A DNA stretch of 16,076 bases from Bryobacteraceae bacterium (GTDB taxonomy: Bacteria > Acidobacteriota > Terriglobia > Bryobacterales > Bryobacteraceae). Positions 7,717 through 14,562 of the stretch are shown here, piece after piece. Under the pieces are notes generated by a model that did not search any database, was not told the origin of the DNA, and saw only the letters and a list, made by a program, of their open reading frames with translations. The position numbers and the translations under genes are program-made. The stretch is taken from contig JASHWA010000149.1 of NCBI GenBank assembly GCA_030044325.1, positions 1-16,076 on the forward strand, read 5' to 3'. Position 1 is the stretch's first letter. The number at the start of each line of letters is the position of its first letter.

Positions 7717-9351
7717 ATGCGCACTTTACTCCTTGCTGCTCTCGTGGCCGTTTCCGCTTTCGCCCAGGAAAAAGTCGACGACTCCAACATCGCCCGGTTT
7801 CGAAGCGAAGCTCTCGAGCATCCGCAGATCATGCACACTCTGCACATGCTCACCGATCGCTACGGCCCGCGCATGACGGGCACGCCCAATCATGAAGCCG
7901 CGGCGAAATGGGTGATGGCGGAGATGACGCGCTGGGGCATGACCAACGCGCATCTGGAAGCCTGGAACTTCGGGCGTCCCGGCTGGCTGAATGACCGCGC
8001 CTGGGCGTTCATCACCGCGCCGGTGAAAGAAAATCTGCACTTTGAAGTGCTCGCCTGGACCGCGTCCACCAACGGAACGGCCGCTGGTTCCATGATTCAG
8101 CTGGAGCGCACGCCGCAAGGTCCGGAGATGCCGCGCAACAACAACGCGGGTTTCGCGGGCCGCGGAGGCCGTGGCGGCGGACCGCAGCATTACGGTCCCA
8201 CCGAGGATCAAATGAACGAATGGGTCGCGGCCAATAAAGACAAGGTTCGCGGCAGGATCGTCATGATCGGCAAGGCCGCGGTGATCCCCGTCGATTTCAA
8301 TCCGCCCGCCAAACGCCGCCCTGACGACGAGGTGAGAGCGCAGTACGAAGGCGGCGGACGCGGGCGCGGCGGACGCGGCAACGCTCCCCCCGATCCGCGA
8401 TATCTTTCGAACAACAAAGTGGAAGCGATGGTGGACGCGATGCTCGTTTCCGGCGGCGCGCTGGGCAAAATCAACGACGCCGCGCGCGGCGAAGGCCTGA
8501 TTTTCGCGCAGCAGGATCATCAGTACGATCCCGCGAAAACCGTTCCCACGATTATCGTCCGCAACGACGATTACGGCCGCATGGAGCGCTTGCTCGCCGA
8601 CGGCGAAGACGTCAAAGTCGAGATGAACATCGTCAATCGCGTCTATCCCGATGGCAAGACGAGCTACAACGTGGTGGGCGAAATTCCCGGCTCCGACAAA
8701 GCCGATGAAATCGTGATGCTGGGCGGTCATCTGGACTCCTGGCACTCCGGCACCGGCGCAACCGATAACGCCGCCGGGTCGAGCATCATGCTCGAAGCCG
8801 CGCGCCTGATTCAATCGCTGGGCCTGAAACCGCGGCGCACCATTCGCGTGGCTCTGTGGTCGGGTGAAGAGGAAGGACTGCTCGGATCGATCGCGTATGT
8901 CGCGCAGCATTTCGGGACAGCGGAAAATCCCAAGCCCGAATGGTACAAGCTGGACGCGTATTTCAACATCGACAGCGGCACGGGCCGTCCGCGCGGGGCG
9001 GGAATTTTCGGACCGCCCGCCGCCGCCGACGTTTTGCGTCCCGTGCTCGCCCACTTCACCGACTGGGGCGTGTTCGGCGCGAGCACCACCAACAGCCGCG
9101 CTACCGGCGGAACCGACAGCACATCATTTAATAATGCCGGCCTTCCCGGCGTCGGCTTCCAGCAGGACCCCATCGAATACAACACGCTGACGCATCACAG
9201 CAGCCTCGATACCTACGAGCGCATCATCCCCGACGATGTCGAAAAGGCCGCGGCCGTCGCCGCCGCATGTGTGTGGCACGTGGCCAATCGGGATGAGATG
9301 GTTCCGCGCTTCAGCAAGGACCAGATGCCTCCTTACGTGAAGCCGCAATAA
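7717..9351 (+). CDS. Exported M28-family zinc peptidase
   Basis: This 544-residue protein has a signal peptide (residues 1-17, 'LLLAALVAVSAFAQ'). The M28 catalytic domain has the two-zinc ligand set: His338 in 'GGHLDSW', bridging Asp350 in 'GATDNAAG', catalytic Glu384 and ligand Glu385 in 'WSGEEEGLLGS', Asp419 in 'NIDSG' and His494 in 'THHSSLD'. M28 enzymes are amino- or carboxypeptidases. A long region between residues about 100 and 310 sits ahead of the catalytic core and probably contains a PA-like domain. It carries two Gly/Arg-rich tracts, at 145-155 and 211-221, which are likely disordered. The start at 7717 was chosen because it gives a clean signal peptide; the frame is open further upstream, but that would run through the palindromic repeats. 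The gene lies between two copies of the same repeat. It is the third predicted secreted peptidase-like gene in a row. Confidence 0.92.
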   Translation: MRTLLLAALVAVSAFAQEKVDDSNIARFRSEALEHPQIMHTLHMLTDRYGPRMTGTPNHEAAAKWVMAEMTRWGMTNAHLEAWNFGRPGWLNDRAWAFITAPVKENLHFEVLAWTASTNGTAAGSMIQLERTPQGPEMPRNNNAGFAGRGGRGGGPQHYGPTEDQMNEWVAANKDKVRGRIVMIGKAAVIPVDFNPPAKRRPDDEVRAQYEGGGRGRGGRGNAPPDPRYLSNNKVEAMVDAMLVSGGALGKINDAARGEGLIFAQQDHQYDPAKTVPTIIVRNDDYGRMERLLADGEDVKVEMNIVNRVYPDGKTSYNVVGEIPGSDKADEIVMLGGHLDSWHSGTGATDNAAGSSIMLEAARLIQSLGLKPRRTIRVALWSGEEEGLLGSIAYVAQHFGTAENPKPEWYKLDAYFNIDSGTGRPRGAGIFGPPAAADVLRPVLAHFTDWGVFGASTTNSRATGGTDSTSFNNAGLPGVGFQQDPIEYNTLTHHSSLDTYERIIPDDVEKAAAVAAACVWHVANRDEMVPRFSKDQMPPYVKPQ

Positions 9352-9378
9352 AGCCGCTCGCTTCCGCGAGGCGGCTGC
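9352..9378. repeat. Palindromic intergenic repeat, copy 2
   Basis: This begins directly after the M28 stop codon. Arms AGCCGCTCGC (9352-9361) and GCGAGGCGGCT (9366-9376) pair with one bulged G at 9370 and a TTCC loop. Bases 9365-9378 are identical to 7652-7665. There is no T-run, so it is not a classical terminator. It may be a REP-like element or an mRNA 3' hairpin. Confidence 0.55.
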
Positions 9379-9411
9379 GACGAACAGCCGCCGGCCGGAC
9401 ACGGCTTGGAG

Positions 9412-9445
9412 TATTCTGGACTGGTCCGATACAACGAAAACGGAG
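9412..9445 (+). promoter_or_regulatory. Possible -10 (TATTCT) and Shine-Dalgarno for the GMC oxidoreductase gene
   Basis: TATTCT at 9412-9417 is a moderate -10 match with no clear -35. GGAG at 9442-9445 is a usable Shine-Dalgarno sequence, 7 nt before the ATG at 9453. Unlike the upstream genes, this one looks conventionally leadered. Confidence 0.35.
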
Positions 9446-9452
9446 TGCGGAA

Positions 9453-11309
9453 ATGAGCGATACGTTCGATTTCGTGGTGGTGGGAGGCGGTTCGGCGGGT
9501 GCAGTGATCGCGGCGCGCCTTTCCGAAGATCCCGCGTGCACAGTCGCGCTGATTGAAGCAGGGTCGCATCCGCCGGATCTCGAACTGGTGCCGGTTGCGT
9601 GCGCGGCCCTCCAAAGAAATCCGGCAACGGATTGGATGTACACAGCCGATCCCGGCGGAGCCGGACTGGGACTGATCGGGCGCCGGATCCCGGTTCCCCG
9701 CGGCAAGATGCTGGGCGGCTCTTCGGGAATCAACTATATGGCGTACGTTCGGGGCCATCCGGGCGATTTCGACCAGTGGGCGGCGAACGGCGCAAGCGGA
9801 TGGAGCTACGCCGATGTGTTGCCGTATTTCCGCAAAAGCGAGGGCCTCACGCCGAGCGATGAAATCGTCATTGATGCCGAGGCGCACAATGATTCCGGTC
9901 CGCTGGGAGTCTCGGTGCGCTCGCCCGCGCTCGAAGGAGCCAAAGAATTTGTAGAAGCCGCGGTCGCCTCCGGCATTCCCCGCGGCGATTACAACGGCCG
10001 CGATCGCGGCGGCGCTTCCGGCTCGGTCTCGCTGCTGCAAACCACCACACGGTACGGCAAACGGTCCAGCACGTATCACGCTTTTCTCGAAGGCGAGGCG
10101 GAGCGCCGGCCGAATCTCACCATCCTGACCGGCGCGCAGGCGACGCGGGTGATTCTTTCAGACGCGCTCGAAGCGACCGGCGTCGAGTTTCGCACAGCCG
10201 GCGGCGAAACCCGCGTGGTCCATGCGACGCGGGAAGTCGTGCTGAGCGCCGGAGCCGTCGGCTCGCCCCACCTGTTGATGCTGTCCGGCATTGGTCCGCG
10301 GCGCGAACTGGAGGCGGCGGGAGTCGAATGTATCGTCGATTCGCCGCACGTCGGCAAGCACCTCAAGGATCACGTGCAGGTCGGTTTGTTCTTTGAGGCG
10401 CGCGGCATCGGCGTCTCGATGAACCAGGTCGGAATCTCTCTGGGACCGGATGCTCTTCGCGCGCCGGCCGGGCCGCTGCCCGCCGATCCCGCGGAAGACG
10501 GGAATATGCCGCCCGAGCTTCAGGCGCTCAAGCAGGAAGCCGCGCGACGGATCGGGGAGTGGGCCGCGACCGGCCGCAGCCTCATCTCGTCATCTTTATA
10601 TGACGCCTCAGCGTGGTATTCGACGGGACTGGGCGATCCGCACAGTCATGACGCGCAGATTGCGTGCTTCGTTTCCGGTGGTTCGCCGGATTTGTTCGCG
10701 TGCCTGAACGTCGATACGGCTCAGTATTTCGACGACGCCGCGCGCCGGCTGGCCGCGGACGCCGAGGGTCTGCTCATCCTGGCCAACCCGGTCCTTCCGC
10801 ACAGCGAAGGAGAAATCGTGCTCGAAACCGGCGACCCCATGGCACATCCCGCGATCCGCATGAACTATTTCGCGGATCCGCACGACATGAAAGTGATGGT
10901 CGCGGTCTTGAGAAAAGCGCTGGAGATCGCGGCGCATTGGCCGGTCGAAGGCAGGCTGGGGCCGTGGATGGTTCCGCCGGCTCTCGCCGGGAAGCACGGC
11001 TATCAGGACGGCATGGCGCCGAGCGACGCGCTGCTTGAGGACGTGGCGCGGCACTTCTCGATGACGGTATATCACTTGAGCTGCACCTGCCGTATCGGGA
11101 GCGTCGTCGATCCGCAGCTTCGCGTGGCGGGCGTCGGCAAATTGCGTGTGGCCGATGCGAGCGTGATGCCGAACGTGGTCAGCGGAAATACGAATGCGGC
11201 CTCCATCATGATCGGTGAAAAGGCCGCGGAGATGGTCGCGCTCGATCACCATGTGAAAATATCCGAATTCGTTTCCGCTTCGGCCGCCGCGGCATCGAGG
11301 AACGCGTAA
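9453..11309 (+). CDS. GMC-family flavin (FAD) oxidoreductase
   Basis: This 618-residue protein has no signal peptide and is probably cytoplasmic. The N terminus has the FAD-binding GGGSAG (11-16), and Glu35 in 'LIEAG' would hold the ribose. The two GMC signatures are present: 'GKMLGGSSGINYMAYVRGH' (84-102) and 'GAVGSPHLLMLSGIGP' (267-282). The catalytic His is His541 in 'VYHLSCTCRIG'; family members usually read 'YHPxGTCRMG', so the loop is altered but the His is kept. The partner residue is Asn581 in 'SGNTNAASIMIG'. The family oxidises alcohols such as choline, sugars or aryl alcohols; the substrate here cannot be told. At 618 residues it is longer than the usual 530-560, with extra sequence around 320-400. 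The stop lies 6 nt before the next ATG, so it forms an operon with the deacylase-like lipoprotein. Confidence 0.92.
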   Translation: MSDTFDFVVVGGGSAGAVIAARLSEDPACTVALIEAGSHPPDLELVPVACAALQRNPATDWMYTADPGGAGLGLIGRRIPVPRGKMLGGSSGINYMAYVRGHPGDFDQWAANGASGWSYADVLPYFRKSEGLTPSDEIVIDAEAHNDSGPLGVSVRSPALEGAKEFVEAAVASGIPRGDYNGRDRGGASGSVSLLQTTTRYGKRSSTYHAFLEGEAERRPNLTILTGAQATRVILSDALEATGVEFRTAGGETRVVHATREVVLSAGAVGSPHLLMLSGIGPRRELEAAGVECIVDSPHVGKHLKDHVQVGLFFEARGIGVSMNQVGISLGPDALRAPAGPLPADPAEDGNMPPELQALKQEAARRIGEWAATGRSLISSSLYDASAWYSTGLGDPHSHDAQIACFVSGGSPDLFACLNVDTAQYFDDAARRLAADAEGLLILANPVLPHSEGEIVLETGDPMAHPAIRMNYFADPHDMKVMVAVLRKALEIAAHWPVEGRLGPWMVPPALAGKHGYQDGMAPSDALLEDVARHFSMTVYHLSCTCRIGSVVDPQLRVAGVGKLRVADASVMPNVVSGNTNAASIMIGEKAAEMVALDHHVKISEFVSASAAAASRNA

Positions 11310-11315
11310 TCGCCC

Positions 11316-12989
11316 ATGTGCTATCGAAATCCGGCGGTTCTGGCCGCGGCCGCGGTCGCCATGATTTTTAGCGGGTGCTCGCGGGCGCCGACGTATGACG
11401 TGGTGATTCGCAACGGTCTGATCTGCGACGGCGCGGGATCGCCGTGCGTGGCGGGCGGCGTCGCGATCAACGGGGACACCATCGCGCGCGTGGGCGATCT
11501 CGGGTCCGATCGCGGGCGCACGGACATTGACGCCGGCGGGCAGGTGATCGCGCCCGGATTCATCAACATGATGAGCGGCCCCGATGGCCTGTTCGGCGAC
11601 GGGCGCGGTCTGAGCGATTTACACCAGGGCGTCACGCTCGAAATTTTCGGCGAAGGCGAGTCCATGGGCCCGCTGAATGACGCGATGAAGACGGAACAGC
11701 GCAGCGAGCAGGGCGATATCAAATACGACATCACCTGGAGCACGCTGGCCGAGGGGCTGGACGCGCTGGCGAAGCGCGGCATTTCGCCCAACGTCGCGTC
11801 GTTTATCGGCGCCGCGACACCGCGCGTTTACGTGCTGGGCCGCGCCAATCGCGCGCCCACGGCGGCCGAGCTCGACCAGATGCGCGCGCTGGTGGATAAA
11901 GCCATGCAGGACGGCGCGCTGGGCGTCGCTTCGGCGCTGATCTATCAGCCGGGAGTTTACGCGCACACCGGCGAGCTGATCGCGCTCGCCGAAGTCGCCG
12001 CGAAATATCACGGGATCTATATCTCCCACATCCGCAACGAAGGCGATAACGAATTGGCCGCCATCGACGAGCTGATCGCCATCGCGCGCACGGCCAAGCT
12101 CCCGGCGGAGATTTATCATTTGAAGATCGCGGGCCGGGAAAATTGGAAAAATTATCCGGCGATCATCAAGAAAATCGAGGACGCGCAGGCGGAAGGGTTG
12201 AAGATTACGGCCGATATGTACACCTACACGGCCGGCGCCACCGGGCTCGACGCATCCATGCCGCCGTGGGTGCAGGAGGGCGGTCTGGAACAGTGGCGCA
12301 AGCGGCTGCGCGATCCCGCCACGCGCGCGCGAGTGAAGCGCGAAATGGACACCAAGAGCAGCGCGTGGGACAACCTGTACCTCGACGCCGGCTCTCCGGA
12401 TCGTGTGCTGCTGATTGAGTTCAAGACGGACGCGCTGAAGCAGTACACGGGAAAAACGCTCGCCGAAGTGGCGAAATTGCGCAAGGAATCGCCTGAAGAT
12501 ACCGCCATGGACCTGGTGGTGGAAGACGATTCGCGCGTCGGAACGGTGTATTTCGTGATGGACGAGGATAATCTGCGCAAGCAGGTGGTCCTGCCGTGGG
12601 TGAGCTTCGGGGCGGATTACGATCCGCTGGGCGTCGATGGCGTGTTCTCGAAATCGAGCGCGCATCCGCGGGCCTTCGGCAACTTCGCGCGCGTCTACGC
12701 CAAGTACGTGCGCGATGAAAAGCTGATGCCGGTCGAGGCGGCGGTGCGCAAGATGACTTCGCTGCCGGCGACGAACCTCGGCATTGCAAAGCGCGGCGAG
12801 CTCAAGCAGGGCTACTTCGCCGACGTGGTGGTTTTCGATCCGAAAACCATTCAGGATCACGCGACTTTTGACAACCCCAAGCAGTTCGCCAGCGGCGTGT
12901 CGCAGGTTTTCGTGAACGGCGTGCAGGTGATCAAAGACGGCGAGCACACCGGTGCCAAACCCGGGCGCGTGGTGCGCCGGGAGCGCTAG
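11316..12989 (+). CDS. Lipoprotein of the N-acyl-D-amino-acid deacylase (amidohydrolase) family lacking the HxH motif
   Basis: This 557-residue protein has a lipoprotein signal peptide ('AAAVAMIFSGCS', lipobox Cys21), so it is probably anchored in an outer or inner membrane leaflet. The amidohydrolase frame is clear: 'VIRNGLICDGAG', 'QVIAPGFIN', 'GVFSKSSAHPR' (443-452) and the C-terminal 'ADVVVFDP'. Compared with D-aminoacylase, the second pair of metal histidines is kept with the same 30-residue spacing (His238 in 'YISHIR', His268 in 'EIYHLKIAG'), and Asp434 may match the catalytic Asp. The first pair is lost: the usual 'PGFIDxHxH' reads 'PGFINMMSG' (80-88), with Met86 and Gly88 in place of His. 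The bridging Cys position also appears to be Gly (GEGES, 112-116). I recall acidobacterial and proteobacterial relatives with the same loss, so this is probably a divergent subfamily. It would act on acyl amino acids or small peptides, if active. The start is 6 nt after the GMC stop, with no strong Shine-Dalgarno sequence, which suggests coupling. Confidence 0.85.
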   Translation: MCYRNPAVLAAAAVAMIFSGCSRAPTYDVVIRNGLICDGAGSPCVAGGVAINGDTIARVGDLGSDRGRTDIDAGGQVIAPGFINMMSGPDGLFGDGRGLSDLHQGVTLEIFGEGESMGPLNDAMKTEQRSEQGDIKYDITWSTLAEGLDALAKRGISPNVASFIGAATPRVYVLGRANRAPTAAELDQMRALVDKAMQDGALGVASALIYQPGVYAHTGELIALAEVAAKYHGIYISHIRNEGDNELAAIDELIAIARTAKLPAEIYHLKIAGRENWKNYPAIIKKIEDAQAEGLKITADMYTYTAGATGLDASMPPWVQEGGLEQWRKRLRDPATRARVKREMDTKSSAWDNLYLDAGSPDRVLLIEFKTDALKQYTGKTLAEVAKLRKESPEDTAMDLVVEDDSRVGTVYFVMDEDNLRKQVVLPWVSFGADYDPLGVDGVFSKSSAHPRAFGNFARVYAKYVRDEKLMPVEAAVRKMTSLPATNLGIAKRGELKQGYFADVVVFDPKTIQDHATFDNPKQFASGVSQVFVNGVQVIKDGEHTGAKPGRVVRRER

Positions 12990-13021
12990 ACACGTTGATC
13001 ATCGCGGGCTGAACCACAAAC

Positions 13022-14440
13022 CTAAAAACCAAACTGTTGCGGATTCCGCGCGATGATCATCGCCGCGATCACCTTTGGCACATACTCCCGCGTCTCCACC
13101 GGCAGTGCGTGGATGCGATACAGGTACCAGAAGTTTCGCTGCCGGATCGGATCGCTCACGCGCCGGATCGCCTGCTTGACCTTCGCAGGACCGAGATCGT
13201 AGGCCGCCAACGCCAGCATCACCGAACTGCCCGCCCCAAAATCGAGAATCAGATCCCGGATGTACTTGGCCGCTGCTTCCGTAGATTTTCGCGCGTCCTT
13301 GCGCTCGTCTGTTTCCCCGTCGATCTTCAAGCCGAAGTGCTTCGCCGTCGCCGGGGTGAATTGCCACCATCCCACCGCGCCCGCGGGACTGTCCGGGTCC
13401 GCATGCATGCCGCTTTCGGCCAGCGCCACGTAGGCGAGATCCGGCGGCAGATTGTTCTGTTTGAAAATTTCGCGCATGCTTTCGACATACGACCGCGCAT
13501 CGCCCAGCGCGCGCTCCGTGGTTCCGCGGTCGGGACCCTGGTAGCGCACGATAAAATTGTTCACCGCGTCCAGGAATTCCGGCGGGATGCTGTACGTCTC
13601 GGCGCCGAATTCGAACATCAAAGATCGGATGCCGCGCGTGACCGGATCCTCGCGCTCGCGCGCTCCGATGCGGTACAGCACCGTGTTCTCGAGAGCCTTC
13701 TCCTGGCCTTCATACTGATCCAGGCGGTCGAGCAGCTGTTCGGTTTCCGCCGGGTCCTGGTTCGATTTCTCCAGCTGCGTTTCAATCTGCACCATTTGCC
13801 CGTCGAGCCTGCGCTTCTGCTGCTTGAGATGCCCGATCTGCCAGACGCCGTACGCGCTCACTCCCGCAAGCGCGATTGCCAGACTTACAATGGCGACCTT
13901 GAACTTCCGCGTGGATTGCTTTAAGACCTCGCCCAGCATCGAGCGCATGATCATCGCGGTCTGGTCGAACGCTCCGCTGCTTCTGGCCCGCCGCGCCCTT
14001 TGCACCGCGCGCGTCAGCAATTTCTCATGATCGCCGGAAATCGGCTGCGCGGGATCCGCGGTGTCGAGCGTGATATGGAACGGACCGGAATAGACCAGCG
14101 TTTCATTCGCGTCCCGCGGCGTATCGTCCATCACAAACTCGAACTCCGGGCCGGCCTTTCCCAAGCGGATCGAAGCGGGCGCCTGAAGCATCGCTGCCTT
14201 CACCGGCTCTCCATTCAGATACGTGCCGTTGGTGCTGTCGAGATCGTAAACCCAGTACTCCCCGCCCACTCTGCGGATTTCGATGTGGTGCGCCGAGACG
14301 TGCGGCTCGTCGGCGATGGTGAAATCGTTCTCCCGGCTGCGCCCGATGCGGATGACCTCGCCTCCCACCGGGTAGCGCGCCGCCACGACACCTTCGGACT
14401 TTCGAATGAGCCAGGGGGTGAGCCTGATGTCATCTGCCAC
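13022..14440 (-). CDS. FHA domain - transmembrane - coiled coil - lytic transglycosylase fusion
   Basis: This 472-residue protein starts at GTG 14440, the only plausible start near the FHA domain; the frame continues upstream to 14686, but that part crosses the neighbouring gene's end and looks non-coding. Domains in order: FHA (about 22-105) with the phosphothreonine-binding set Arg34 (IGRSREND), Ser49 and His51/52 (HVSAHH), and 'DSTNGTYLNG' (68-77); a linker; one transmembrane helix (about 181-203, 'AIVSLAIALAGVSAYGVW'); a charged coiled coil (204-252); and an SLT domain (about 325-470). Glu342 in 'VALAESGM' is the predicted catalytic acid, followed by 'GAVGWWQFTPATAKHFGL' and a C-terminal 'FWYLYRIHALPVETREYVPK' region as in MltD-like enzymes. 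The FHA side would be cytoplasmic and the enzyme periplasmic. It converges with the deacylase-like gene across 32 bp and follows the TPR gene on the same strand with a 122-bp gap. Confidence 0.88.
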   Translation of the reverse strand: MADDIRLTPWLIRKSEGVVAARYPVGGEVIRIGRSRENDFTIADEPHVSAHHIEIRRVGGEYWVYDLDSTNGTYLNGEPVKAAMLQAPASIRLGKAGPEFEFVMDDTPRDANETLVYSGPFHITLDTADPAQPISGDHEKLLTRAVQRARRARSSGAFDQTAMIMRSMLGEVLKQSTRKFKVAIVSLAIALAGVSAYGVWQIGHLKQQKRRLDGQMVQIETQLEKSNQDPAETEQLLDRLDQYEGQEKALENTVLYRIGAREREDPVTRGIRSLMFEFGAETYSIPPEFLDAVNNFIVRYQGPDRGTTERALGDARSYVESMREIFKQNNLPPDLAYVALAESGMHADPDSPAGAVGWWQFTPATAKHFGLKIDGETDERKDARKSTEAAAKYIRDLILDFGAGSSVMLALAAYDLGPAKVKQAIRRVSDPIRQRNFWYLYRIHALPVETREYVPKVIAAMIIARNPQQFGF

Positions 14441-14562
14441 GTTGACGATCCGGGAGACGGCAACGCAAGACCGCTCTCCGACCGCAAATATATCAGGAAT
14501 GTTTGGGGAGTGGGGAGAGTGGCAAGTTGAGAGCAGGAAGCAGGACACTCCCCGCTTCCCGT
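14441..14562. other. Spacer between the TPR and FHA-transglycosylase genes with inverted repeats
   Basis: GGGGAGTG (14505-14512) and CACTCCCC (14546-14553) form an 8-bp inverted repeat with a 33-nt loop. GGAAGC (14536-14541) and GCTTCC (14554-14559) form an overlapping 6-bp repeat with a 12-nt loop, so the two would compete. Either could form a 3' hairpin for the TPR mRNA, though no T-run follows. On the minus strand, TATATT (14492 to 14487) is a moderate -10 for the downstream gene with no clear -35. Confidence 0.35.

Noticed and set aside
4267..7853. Two long minus-strand frames (593 and 601 codons) opposite the S10 genes
   Set aside because: Both are rich in Arg, Ala, His and Val, as expected of the antisense of GC-rich coding DNA, and they lack ribosome binding sites and motifs. 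The plus-strand S10 products match a known family along their full length.
12990..13021. A shared terminator between the convergent deacylase-like and FHA-transglycosylase genes
   Set aside because: The 32-bp gap contains no stem followed by a T-run on either strand.
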